Origin: Oscillospiraceae bacterium
Lineage (GTDB): Bacteria; Bacillota; Clostridia; Oscillospirales; Oscillospiraceae
Length of the DNA: 26,150 nucleotides
Direction of reading: 5' to 3'
Assembly: GCA_904501855.1 (NCBI GenBank)
Contig: CAJGCI010000010.1
Span: forward strand, 1-26,150
Shown: positions 14,948 to 22,832 of the stretch, piece by piece
Layout of the letters: the number at the start of each line of letters is the position of its first letter
How positions within the stretch are numbered: the stretch's first letter is position 1
Program-made: the position numbers and the translations under genes
The notes under the pieces: model-generated
The model's database searches: none
Told to the model about the DNA's origin: nothing
The model's input: only the letters and a program-made list of their open reading frames with translations

Positions 14948-14977
14948 CCCCGAGTTCAGATTGAACTCGGGGAGTTT
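14948..14977. terminator. Bidirectional terminator between asnS and rnhA
   Basis: CCCCGAGTTCA (14948-14958) pairs with TGAACTCGGGG (14962-14972) around a three-base loop. AGTTTTT follows on the plus strand and, after GAAAAC, a T run follows on the minus strand. It closes both converging transcripts. Confidence 0.88.
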
Positions 14978-14980
14978 TTA

Positions 14981-15421
14981 TTATTCCACAAATTTGTCTC
15001 TCTGTTCCACCGCCATGGCGTCACAGCGATTGTTGTACGGATTATCCGCATGTCCCTTGACCCAGTGGAAGGATACCTCATGGCGTTCACACAGATTCAG
15101 CAGCACATCCCACAAATCAATGTTCAGTGCCTTGCTTTTATCGCTTTTTCGCCAGTCATTGGCTTTCCATCCTTCCGCCCAGCCTTTGACAATGGCATCT
15201 ACCACATATTTGGAATCGGAATACAGATCCACTTTACACGGCTCTTTCAGGATCTTCAGAGCTTCTATTACCGCTGTCAGTTCCATACGGTTGTTGGTGG
15301 TCTGTGCTTCGCCGCCGGAGATCTCTCTGACGGTCTCCTTGTACTTTACCAGTGCCGCCCAGCCGCCGGGTCCCGGATTGCCGGAACAAGCTCCGTCCGT
15401 ATAGATCATGACCTGTTTCAT
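14981..15421 (-). CDS. rnhA: Ribonuclease HI
   Basis: RNase HI cuts the RNA strand of RNA-DNA hybrids (R-loops, Okazaki primers). The 146-residue protein has all four catalytic carboxylates of the family: Asp9 in YTDGAC, Glu47 in RMEL, Asp69 in YSDSKYV and Asp134 in NNRCD. It also has His124 in WVKGHAD and the basic handle-like stretch around WKANDWRKSDKSK. The start ATG overlaps the gyrA stop in an ATGA, so it is translationally coupled as the last gene of the replication cluster. This makes a functional link with gyrase plausible, since negative supercoiling promotes R-loops. The bidirectional terminator at 14948-14977 ends the transcript. Confidence 0.96.
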   Translation of the reverse strand: MKQVMIYTDGACSGNPGPGGWAALVKYKETVREISGGEAQTTNNRMELTAVIEALKILKEPCKVDLYSDSKYVVDAIVKGWAEGWKANDWRKSDKSKALNIDLWDVLLNLCERHEVSFHWVKGHADNPYNNRCDAMAVEQRDKFVE

Positions 15422-17946
15422 GGCGTTTCTTCGCTTTCCGGTGCTGCTTCCGTGATTTCTTCCAGCTCCTGTGCGTCCTCGTCTTCCGGCTCCGGATCCA
15501 GACGGGCGATCGAAATCACCTTGGATTCATCCGTCATGACCTTGACGCGGACACCCTGAGTGGCTCTTCCGAGAACGGAAATGTCCGAAACTGCCATGCG
15601 GATAATGGTACCGTCATCTGATACTACGAGAAGATCATCCTGTTCGTAGACCATCTTTACATCACAGACCTTGCCGGTCTTTGCCGTGACGTTGTAGTTT
15701 TTCAAACCGGATCCGCCTCGCTTCTGGATCTTATATTCCTCCTGAGCGGTCCGCTTTCCGTATCCGTTTTCCGTGACGGAAAGGAGCGTCTCTCCACCGC
15801 CGGAAATACCGGCTCCGACCACCACATCGCCTTTGCGCAGACGAATGCCGCGAACACCGGCAGCCGTTCGTCCCATGGGACGAAGATCCGATTCATGGAA
15901 GCGGATTGCCTGACCGTCTCTCGTTGCCAGGAAGACGGACTGGTCTCCATCTGTCTGACGAACCGAGATCAGTTCATCATCTTCAGACAGTACGATTGCC
16001 CGGATACCGTTTCTGCGTATATTCCGCAGAACACCTTCATGCATTCTCTTCACGGTTCCGTTCTTCGTGATCATCACAACATATTTCTCTTCATCCAGCT
16101 GTCTGGAATGGATCATTGTTGCTACCTTTTCTCCCGGTTCCAGCGGGAGGATATTCACGATATTCAGGCCCTTGGCGCTGCGCTCTGCACGCGGGATCCG
16201 ATATCCCTTGCGGACATAGACCTTGCCGAAGTTCGTAAAGAACAGAATGTTGTCATGGGTCGAGGAGGTAAAGACCGTATCCACGTAGTCCTCGTCACGG
16301 GTGGTCATGGCTTTGACACCACGCCCGCCACGGCGCTGAGCACTGTATTCCCTGGCTTCCAGTCGCTTGATGTAACCGTTATGAGTCATCGTAAAGACGC
16401 ACTCTTCCTCGGCGATCAGATCCTCATCGTCGATATCCTCCCAGACATCCTCGATCTCGGTCTTGCGCTCGTCTCCGTATTTGTCCCGTACTTCGATCAG
16501 TTCATCTTTTAATACGCCCTTGATCTTTTCGGGATCTTCCAGCAGAGATTTGTAATACTCGATCTTCTGAAGCAGGTCGTTGTACTCGTTCTCTAGTTTC
16601 TCACGATTGAGTCCCTGCAGAGCAATGAGTCTCATGTCACAGATCGCCTGTGCCTGAATCTCATCCAGCCCGAACCGTTCCATAAGGTTCTGCTTTGCAT
16701 TATCATAGCTGTTCCGGATAATCCGAATGACTTCCTCGATATTATCCTGAGCAATGATCAGGCCTTCCAGAAGATGTGCGCGTTCCTGTGCTTTCTTCAG
16801 ATCGTACTTGGTTCTGCGGACGATCAGTTCTTCCTGATAAGTCAGATATTCATCCAGAATATGGCGCAGCGACAGGATCTTCGGCTGTGTCTGGTTATCT
16901 ACCAGCGCCAGCATGTTGATGGAAAAGCTGGTCTGCAGCTGTGTCATGGTAAGCAGATGATTGAGAACGACCTGCGGAACGGCATCTCTCTTCAGTTCGA
17001 TAACGATTCTCATGCCGTTGCGGTCGGTCTCATCTCGCAGATCGGAGATGCCTTCCAGGCGTTTATCTTTTACAAGATTGGCGATGTTGGCTATGAGCTG
17101 ACGTTTATTGACCTGATAGGGAAGCTCGGTAACGATGATACGGGTGCGTTTATCCTTGCCGTATTCTTCAAATTCCGTGCGGGCACGGAGCATGATCTTG
17201 CCGCGTCCGGTTGCATATGCCTGACGGATTCCGGCACGTCCCATAATGATTCCCTTGGTGGGGAAATCCGGTCCGGATACGCATGCCATCAGATCATCCA
17301 GGGTTGCATCCTCATTTTCCAGCACACAGATGCAGGCATTGATGATCTCCGTCAGGTTATGGGGCGGAATATTGGTTGCCATGCCGACGGCGATACCATT
17401 GGATCCGTTCACCAGAAGGTTCGGGAAACGGGAGGGGAGAACACGGGGCTCTTTTCTCGTTTCATCAAAGTTGGGATCCCAGTCAACGGTCTCTTTTTCG
17501 ATATCCCGCAGCATTTCCTCGGCCATGCGGGCCATTCTTGCTTCCGTGTATCGGTAGGCGGCAGGGGGGTCGCCATCAATGGAACCGAAGTTGCCGTGTC
17601 CGTCAATCAGCGGATAGCGCATGGAGAAGTCCTGTGCCAGGCGGACCAGTGCATCATATACCGACGCATCACCATGAGGATGATAGCGTCCCAATACGTC
17701 ACCGACTGCGGTGGCACATTTCCGGTACGGCTTGTCTCTCGTCAATCCGTCTTCGTACATGGCGTACAGAATACGGCGATGGACCGGCTTCAGTCCGTCC
17801 CGCACATCCGGCAGCGCACGTCCGACGATGACAGACATTGCGTACTCTATATAGCTGGAGGTCATTTCATGGACCAGTTCCGATTTTACGATCACCTGGT
17901 CAGGAAAACTGATCTCTTCCGGCTTATAATCTTTGTTTTTTGCCAT
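15418..17946 (-). CDS. gyrA: DNA gyrase subunit A
   Basis: GyrA carries the DNA breakage-reunion site of gyrase. The 842-residue protein has the winged-helix domain with catalytic Tyr133 in YRYTEARM, the quinolone region HPHGDASVYDAL (89-100), a coiled-coil arm, and a C-terminal beta-pinwheel with the GyrA box QRRGGRG. The tail is strongly acidic and proline-containing. The position matching E. coli Ser83 is alanine (Ala94), while the Asp87 equivalent (Asp98) is kept. The start ATG 17946 lies 26 bases after gyrB. rnhA overlaps its stop by four bases. The operon runs with the presumed leftward replication fork. Confidence 0.98.
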   Translation of the reverse strand: MAKNKDYKPEEISFPDQVIVKSELVHEMTSSYIEYAMSVIVGRALPDVRDGLKPVHRRILYAMYEDGLTRDKPYRKCATAVGDVLGRYHPHGDASVYDALVRLAQDFSMRYPLIDGHGNFGSIDGDPPAAYRYTEARMARMAEEMLRDIEKETVDWDPNFDETRKEPRVLPSRFPNLLVNGSNGIAVGMATNIPPHNLTEIINACICVLENEDATLDDLMACVSGPDFPTKGIIMGRAGIRQAYATGRGKIMLRARTEFEEYGKDKRTRIIVTELPYQVNKRQLIANIANLVKDKRLEGISDLRDETDRNGMRIVIELKRDAVPQVVLNHLLTMTQLQTSFSINMLALVDNQTQPKILSLRHILDEYLTYQEELIVRRTKYDLKKAQERAHLLEGLIIAQDNIEEVIRIIRNSYDNAKQNLMERFGLDEIQAQAICDMRLIALQGLNREKLENEYNDLLQKIEYYKSLLEDPEKIKGVLKDELIEVRDKYGDERKTEIEDVWEDIDDEDLIAEEECVFTMTHNGYIKRLEAREYSAQRRGGRGVKAMTTRDEDYVDTVFTSSTHDNILFFTNFGKVYVRKGYRIPRAERSAKGLNIVNILPLEPGEKVATMIHSRQLDEEKYVVMITKNGTVKRMHEGVLRNIRRNGIRAIVLSEDDELISVRQTDGDQSVFLATRDGQAIRFHESDLRPMGRTAAGVRGIRLRKGDVVVGAGISGGGETLLSVTENGYGKRTAQEEYKIQKRGGSGLKNYNVTAKTGKVCDVKMVYEQDDLLVVSDDGTIIRMAVSDISVLGRATQGVRVKVMTDESKVISIARLDPEPEDEDAQELEEITEAAPESEETP

Positions 17947-17972
17947 TTATGTTCCGTTCTCCTTCTATCAGA

Positions 17973-19904
17973 TTAGTAGTCCAGATTGACCGCATACTTA
18001 GCGTTCTCTTCAATAAACTGCTTTCTCGGTTCGACCTGTTCGCCCATCAGCACCGTGAAGATCTCATCGGCTTTGATCGCATCTTCCAGAGTGATCCGGC
18101 GCAGCGTTCTCTTTGTGGGATCCATAGTGGTCTCCCAGAGCTCATGGGGGTTCATCTCACCAAGGCCTTTATAGCGGCTGATGTCCACACGGACATTCTC
18201 ATTGCCGCCGCGCATCTCCGCGGAAATGATATCTCTTTCCTGATCGGAATATGCAACTCTCTGCTGTTTTCCACGGGTCAGTTTATACAGCGGAGGAACT
18301 GCGGAATAGACATATCCTTCTTCGATCAGAGGTCGCATGAAGCGGAAGAAAAACGTCAGAAGAAGCGTTCGGATATGAGCTCCGTCCACATCAGCATCCG
18401 CCATAATAATGATCTTGTGGTATCTCAGCTTTGTAATATCGAATTCGTCTCCGATACCGGCACCCAGTGCAACGATAACCGGATTCAGTTTGTCATTGCC
18501 GTATACTTTGTCTGCCCGTGCCTTTTCCACGTTCAGCATCTTACCCCAAAGAGGAAGGATCGCCTGGAAACGGGAATCACGACCCTGCGTCGCGGAACCT
18601 CCAGCAGAATCACCCTCGACGATATAGATCTCCGTAAGGCTTGCATCTCTTTCGTTGCAGTCGCGAAGCTTATCCGGCATCTGTCCGGATTCCAGTCCGG
18701 TTTTTCTCCGGACGGACTCTCTTGCCTTCCGGGCCGCTTCCCGTGCCCGGTTTGCAGTAAGTGCTTTATCAAGAATTATCTTACCGACGCTGGGATTTTC
18801 CTCCAGAAACTGATCCAGCCGGTCGGATACGACAGAATCCACCAGAGTTCTCATTTCAGAGTTTCCAAGTTTTGCCTTGGTCTGGCCTTCAAACTGCGGT
18901 TCCGTCAGTTTTACAGAAACAACGACGGTCAGTCCTTCGCGGCAGTCATCACCGGAAAGGCTGTCTCCCTCTTTGAGGATATTGTTCTTTCTTCCATAGG
19001 AATTGAGTACTCGCGTCAGTGCCGTACGAAGACCGGTCTCATGCATTCCGCCTTCCGGCGTATGGATGTTATTGGCAAAGGAAACGATCCTCTCGTTATA
19101 GCTGTTTGTCCACTGCATGGCGATCTCAGCGATACCGGAATCCGTTTCACCGGACATATAAATAGTATCCGGATGCAGTGCATCATGGTTGCGGTTAAGG
19201 AATTTCACAAATTCCCGGATACCGCCCTCATAACACATTTCATCTCTTGTTTCCTGACCGGGGCGCAGATCTTCCGTGATGATATGAAGCCCTCCGTTCA
19301 GGAAAGCCTGTTCTCTCATTCGGACATGCAGCGTTTCGTAGTCATAAACCGTATCATCAAACATCTCAGGATCCGGCTTGAATCGAACCACTGTTCCTGT
19401 ATGATCCGTTGATCCGACCTGAGTCATGTTCTGCGTGATGTTTCCTCTCGAAAACTTCATCTGATTCATGACTCCGTCACGATGAACGGTTACTTCCAGC
19501 CATTCGGACAAAGCGTTGACTACCGAGGCGCCGACGCCGTGAAGGCCGCCGGAGACCTTGTACCCGCCACCGCCGAATTTTCCGCCGGCATGAAGAACGG
19601 TATAGACGACTTCCAGAGCCGGTTTTCCCGTCTGTTCCTGAATATCCACCGGGATTCCGCGGCCATCGTCCTTTACGCAGATAATATCCCCATCCTCAAT
19701 GGTTACGGTGATATTATGGCAATACCCGGCCAGTGCTTCATCAATAGCGTTATCCACGATCTCGTAAACCAGATGATGAAGACCGGAGGCCGAGGTAGAA
19801 CCGATATACATACCCGGTCTTTTTCTTACCGCTTCCAGCCCTTCCAGAACCTGAATTTGCGACGCATCATATTCTTCTTCAATTCGTTCTGTAATTTCTG
19901 CCAT
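17973..19904 (-). CDS. gyrB: DNA gyrase subunit B
   Basis: GyrB supplies ATP hydrolysis for negative supercoiling. The 643-residue protein has the GHKL ATPase motifs (VDNAIDEALAG, DDGRGIPV, GGLHGVGASVVNALS). A transducer region and the TOPRIM metal site follow, with EGDSAGGSATQGRDSR near residue 425 and DADVDGAHIRTLLLTFFFR further on. The C-terminal GLGEMNP…LWETTMDP…R is typical of bacterial GyrB rather than ParE. The start is ATG 19904, preceded by GAGGAAAG; a TTG five codons upstream overlaps this ribosome site. It lies between remB and gyrA. Confidence 0.97.
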   Translation of the reverse strand: MAEITERIEEEYDASQIQVLEGLEAVRKRPGMYIGSTSASGLHHLVYEIVDNAIDEALAGYCHNITVTIEDGDIICVKDDGRGIPVDIQEQTGKPALEVVYTVLHAGGKFGGGGYKVSGGLHGVGASVVNALSEWLEVTVHRDGVMNQMKFSRGNITQNMTQVGSTDHTGTVVRFKPDPEMFDDTVYDYETLHVRMREQAFLNGGLHIITEDLRPGQETRDEMCYEGGIREFVKFLNRNHDALHPDTIYMSGETDSGIAEIAMQWTNSYNERIVSFANNIHTPEGGMHETGLRTALTRVLNSYGRKNNILKEGDSLSGDDCREGLTVVVSVKLTEPQFEGQTKAKLGNSEMRTLVDSVVSDRLDQFLEENPSVGKIILDKALTANRAREAARKARESVRRKTGLESGQMPDKLRDCNERDASLTEIYIVEGDSAGGSATQGRDSRFQAILPLWGKMLNVEKARADKVYGNDKLNPVIVALGAGIGDEFDITKLRYHKIIIMADADVDGAHIRTLLLTFFFRFMRPLIEEGYVYSAVPPLYKLTRGKQQRVAYSDQERDIISAEMRGGNENVRVDISRYKGLGEMNPHELWETTMDPTKRTLRRITLEDAIKADEIFTVLMGEQVEPRKQFIEENAKYAVNLDY

Positions 19905-19922
19905 ACTTTCTTTCCTCAAATT

Positions 19923-20195
19923 CTATTCTTTGATTTCTGTATTATCCCTTAATCGTTTATATAGATTCGCCGATGACATCTGAGACAGATAGACCGTATA
20001 CCGTTCTTTTTTATCACAGCAGACGATAAACGTTCTCGGAATATCGTCCGCTACGGTAACGATCTGTCCGTTTTTTTCCGATTTGGCAAGATAATCTCTT
20101 GTTATTCGGGACTGAGATGTGTTTTCCAGATCAAAAATACCAACGATATTCTGGTCCGGAACGACTACTTGTTTACCAAGATATAAATAACTCAA
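19923..20195 (-). CDS. remB: RemB/YaaB-like DUF370 family protein
   Basis: This 90-residue protein lies between recF and gyrB, the position of yaaB (remB) in Bacillus. DUF370 proteins include the matrix regulators RemA, which binds DNA, and RemB. The N-terminus MSYLYLGKQVVVPDQNIVGIF, read in parts, matches the family, with a two-strand start and IVGIFDLENT. The C-terminal half (YLSQMSSANLYKRL) is the usual small helix. The start is TTG at 20195, overlapping the recF stop as TTGA. A GGGAG about 9 bases upstream lies within recF. The name follows synteny and the role here is not shown. The alternative is a neutral label, DUF370 protein. Confidence 0.85.
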   Translation of the reverse strand: MSYLYLGKQVVVPDQNIVGIFDLENTSQSRITRDYLAKSEKNGQIVTVADDIPRTFIVCCDKKERYTVYLSQMSSANLYKRLRDNTEIKE

Positions 20196-21292
20196 CAGTA
20201 GATTCTCCCATCGCGGATCTGAATTACTTTTCCACCGGTCCTTTTGGAGATGCCCTCATCTTCACAACAGGTGATAAGCGTCTGTCCTCCTCCAATACGA
20301 TTCAGCACAAACTCCTGTCTTTTTTCGTCCAGTTCAGACAGAACGTCATCCAAAAGAAGGATTGGATATTCTCCAAGTTCCACCAGGTCAATCTCCCGCT
20401 CCGCCAGTTTGATGGATAAAGCGGCCGTTCTGGTCTGTCCCTGAGAAGCAAACGATCTTGCCGGTTTTCCGTTTATAAAGATCTCCAGATCATCTTTATG
20501 GCATCCAGTGAGACATTGTCCGCTTTCCTTTTCCGCGGCCTGATGCTGCTCCTGATGCTGCAGAATCTCATAATATATCTCTTTTTCCGAAGCATAGGGA
20601 TCGGTAACGGTACTTACGGTCCGGTATCGGATTTCCAGATCCTCTCCCTTAGAGAAATCGGAGTGAATCTCTTTTGCTTTCTGATTGAGTTTTTCCGCAT
20701 AGGAGGCCCGGTAACGGATCATCTTTGCAGACATCCTGCAGACACCATCGGAAAAATCATCCAGCATATCCAGCAGAGACGGCATTTCCCGCCAGTCTTT
20801 TAGTATTTTCAACTTCTGCTCATAATAACGGTTGAATTCCGTCAGATACTGTGCATAGTTAGGGCGGATCTGACTGATGGCATTGTCCAGCAGCTTTCTT
20901 CTCTCAGAAGCGCCCTGTTTTATAATACCGAGATCTTCCGGACAGAATAAAACGACGTTGGAAATCTGGGACAGCTCACTCGCTTTCCGGGCCACTGCAT
21001 TTACCGTGATCTTTTTTCGGAGTCCATTTTGCATCACGATTCGAACATCATGGTTTCTATCATGGCTTTCTATCTCGGCAAGCAGCTCCGCGGAATCATA
21101 ATCAAATCCGATCAGTTCCCGGTCAAATCTTGTACGAAACGAACGTCCCATGGACAACATATATACCGCTTCCAGCAGATTTGTCTTTCCCTGTGCATTC
21201 GGTCCGTAAATAACATTGGTCTCCTTGGAAAAATCCACGGTTTCCCATTCATAGTTACGGAATCCGTTTAACATGATTTTTTTTGTGTGCAT
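20192..21292 (-). CDS. recF: DNA replication and repair protein RecF
   Basis: RecF, with RecO and RecR, loads RecA at gaps in DNA. The 366-residue protein is an SMC-like ATPase. Walker A is GPNAQGKT (30-37), the ABC signature is FASQGQTRTAALS, and Walker B is PILLLDDVLSELD near residue 310. The central helical region is shorter than in SMC proteins, as expected. The start ATG 21292 directly abuts the stop of the S4-domain gene (TAA followed by ATG). The stop overlaps the remB start. This is the standard dnaA-dnaN-recF order of Firmicutes. Confidence 0.96.
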   Translation of the reverse strand: MHTKKIMLNGFRNYEWETVDFSKETNVIYGPNAQGKTNLLEAVYMLSMGRSFRTRFDRELIGFDYDSAELLAEIESHDRNHDVRIVMQNGLRKKITVNAVARKASELSQISNVVLFCPEDLGIIKQGASERRKLLDNAISQIRPNYAQYLTEFNRYYEQKLKILKDWREMPSLLDMLDDFSDGVCRMSAKMIRYRASYAEKLNQKAKEIHSDFSKGEDLEIRYRTVSTVTDPYASEKEIYYEILQHQEQHQAAEKESGQCLTGCHKDDLEIFINGKPARSFASQGQTRTAALSIKLAEREIDLVELGEYPILLLDDVLSELDEKRQEFVLNRIGGGQTLITCCEDEGISKRTGGKVIQIRDGRIYC

Positions 21293-21502
21293 TTAAACAA
21301 CTCGGATCTGTGTATCCTGAAACTCTACCAGATCTCCGCTCCGTATTTTTTTCCCTCTCTGGGTACATACTTCCCCATTGACGGAAATCATTTCATCCTG
21401 TATTACCATCTTTGCTTCTCCACCGGAAGAACAGATGGCGGTCAGTTTCAAAAGAGATTCCAGTTTAATAAAATCTGTTGTAATTTTCTGCTCGATAATC
21501 AT
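21293..21502 (-). CDS. S4-domain RNA-binding protein, YaaA/RlbA-like
   Basis: The 69-residue product is a single S4 RNA-binding domain. The core reads IKLESLLKLTAICSSGGEAK, then VNGEVCTQRGKKIRSGDLVEF, which is the usual alpha-L motif with the VNGE…RGKKI signature. It lies between dnaN (2 bases before it) and recF (0 bases after it), the position of yaaA in Bacillus. Members are thought to act in ribosome assembly, but the target is not known here. Its ATG start overlaps none of its neighbours. Confidence 0.9.
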   Translation of the reverse strand: MIIEQKITTDFIKLESLLKLTAICSSGGEAKMVIQDEMISVNGEVCTQRGKKIRSGDLVEFQDTQIRVV

Positions 21503-21504
21503 AC

Positions 21505-22620
21505 TTATTCAGCTTTCAGCCGTACAGGAAGAATCATATAGGTGTATTTTCCGTCATCGTCCCCGGATTTGAGAATGCAGGGAGAAGATCCGGAGTTCAG
21601 GCAGATCATAATCGTTTCACTGGGAGCGTTTTTCACAGCATCCATCAGATATTTGTCATTAAAGCCGATTTCCAGATATTCACACTCACCATCATAGAAA
21701 CAGATATCTTCCGCTCTTCCGATGGGTGTTACACAGGACATGTTGATTGCAGAATCCTTGAATTTCATACGTATCGGATTTTTTACCTGCTCATTTACGA
21801 TCATCAGAGCAACACGGTCCACGGACCGGAGAAAGTCCTGCTTATTGACTTTAACCATTACTTTAAAATCGGAAGGAATGGAATTTCTGTAATTCAGGAA
21901 CTCTCCCTCAAGACGACGGGAAATAATGACCGTTTCTCCGATTTCAAAGGAAATATGTTTTTCACCGACAAAAATCGTTACATTTCCTTCGTCCCCGCAG
22001 ATGCGCTCAACATCATTTAGAGCCGTGCCGGGCACAATAAAGGATTTTTTTCCTTCAAAAACACTGGTCTCCAGTTTTTCCTGACGGAGAGCAAGACGGT
22101 ATCCGTCCACGGAAACCAGATTGATCTGATCACCGTCAATATCAAACAGAGTTCCGGTATAGATGGGACGGCTGTCATTATCCGCTACGGCAAAGATTGT
22201 CTGCGTGATCATCGTCTTCATAAGATTCTGCGGAAATACAAGTTTGTCGCAGTCATCGATAGTAGGAAGTTCCGGATAATCTCTCGCATCCAGACTCATA
22301 AAGGAATATTCCGATTTTCCACAGAAAATATCGACCTTTCCTTTTTCGTCAGCAGACACTTCCACAGTCCCGTCCGGCATACGGCGAATCATTTCACCGA
22401 GAAGTCTGGCATTAAGAACAATTGATCCCTGTTCCTGGACGGTGCTGTCAATAAAGGTATAGATTCCTTTTTTCAGATCGTATCCCGTAATTTTAAGACG
22501 ATCATTCTGTGTTTCTATAAGAAGTCCTTCCAGAGCAGGAATCGTGCTTTTTGAAGCAGAAGCTTTTGCGGTAATCGCTACAGCATTCTGAAAGTCGTTT
22601 TTGTCACATGTGAATTTCAT
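21505..22620 (-). CDS. dnaN: DNA polymerase III sliding clamp, beta subunit
   Basis: The beta clamp encircles DNA and tethers polymerase III and other clamp-binding proteins. The 371-residue length fits three repeated clamp domains. The N-terminus MKFTCDKNDFQNAVAITAKA, the first-domain block ALEGLLIETQNDRLKITGYD and the C-terminal MILPVRL ending are characteristic. The start ATG 22620 follows a strong AGGAGGG 6 bases upstream. It is separated from dnaA by the 212-base origin region, and the S4 gene follows after 2 bases. Confidence 0.97.
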   Translation of the reverse strand: MKFTCDKNDFQNAVAITAKASASKSTIPALEGLLIETQNDRLKITGYDLKKGIYTFIDSTVQEQGSIVLNARLLGEMIRRMPDGTVEVSADEKGKVDIFCGKSEYSFMSLDARDYPELPTIDDCDKLVFPQNLMKTMITQTIFAVADNDSRPIYTGTLFDIDGDQINLVSVDGYRLALRQEKLETSVFEGKKSFIVPGTALNDVERICGDEGNVTIFVGEKHISFEIGETVIISRRLEGEFLNYRNSIPSDFKVMVKVNKQDFLRSVDRVALMIVNEQVKNPIRMKFKDSAINMSCVTPIGRAEDICFYDGECEYLEIGFNDKYLMDAVKNAPSETIMICLNSGSSPCILKSGDDDGKYTYMILPVRLKAE

Positions 22621-22663
22621 GAAAAACCCTCCTGGTTGTTATAGAAATAGAAATATAATTGTT

Positions 22664-22681
22664 TAGTAATATTAGTAGTAA
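22664..22681 (+). other. DnaA-trio element
   Basis: Read 3' to 5' on the plus strand, the triplets are AAT GAT GAT TAT AAT GAT. Five of the six fit the [G/A]A[T/A] DnaA-trio pattern that DnaA uses to strip one strand open, and the run starts directly after the GC-rich spacer next to a DnaA box. Confidence 0.65.
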
Positions 22682-22692
22682 CGGCACCCGGT

Positions 22693-22701
22693 TGTGGAAA
22701 A
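22693..22701 (-). promoter_or_regulatory. DnaA box
   Basis: TTTTCCACA on the minus strand has one mismatch to TTATCCACA. It is in the orientation and distance (11-base GC-rich spacer) expected for the box next to a DnaA-trio. Confidence 0.65.
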
Positions 22702-22832
22702 CCCCGAAAGCTGCCTGATAAATAAGGAAATTTGATGTGAAAGAAAATGTTTATAAAAAAACATCAAATGTGTTTATTTTTTTCAGAAAAAATAAATTAA
22801 ACACAAGTTAACAGATCTTCCACAATGAGCTG

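Larger units (their letters stand above)
22621..22832. other. oriC: Chromosomal origin core in the dnaA-dnaN gap
   Basis: Read on the minus strand from dnaA to dnaN, the order is a weak box TGTGGAAGA (22824-22816), about 115 bases of very AT-rich DNA with inverted repeats, box TTTTCCACA (22701-22693, one mismatch to TTATCCACA), a GC-rich spacer (22692-22682), a DnaA-trio run (22681-22664), then AT-rich DNA (22660-22636). This is the basal unwinding layout known from Bacillus oriC. The boxes are few and imperfect for an origin, so more may lie elsewhere. I infer origin function from layout. Confidence 0.75.

Noticed and set aside
17940..19412. 490-codon plus-strand frame opposite gyrB
   Set aside because: It is a shadow of gyrB, with no recognisable domain.
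22771..22808. Strong terminator after dnaA
   Set aside because: TGTGTTTATTTTTT and AAAAAATAAATTAAACACA can pair only imperfectly and the stem is almost all A-T. It fits origin AT-rich DNA better than a terminator.
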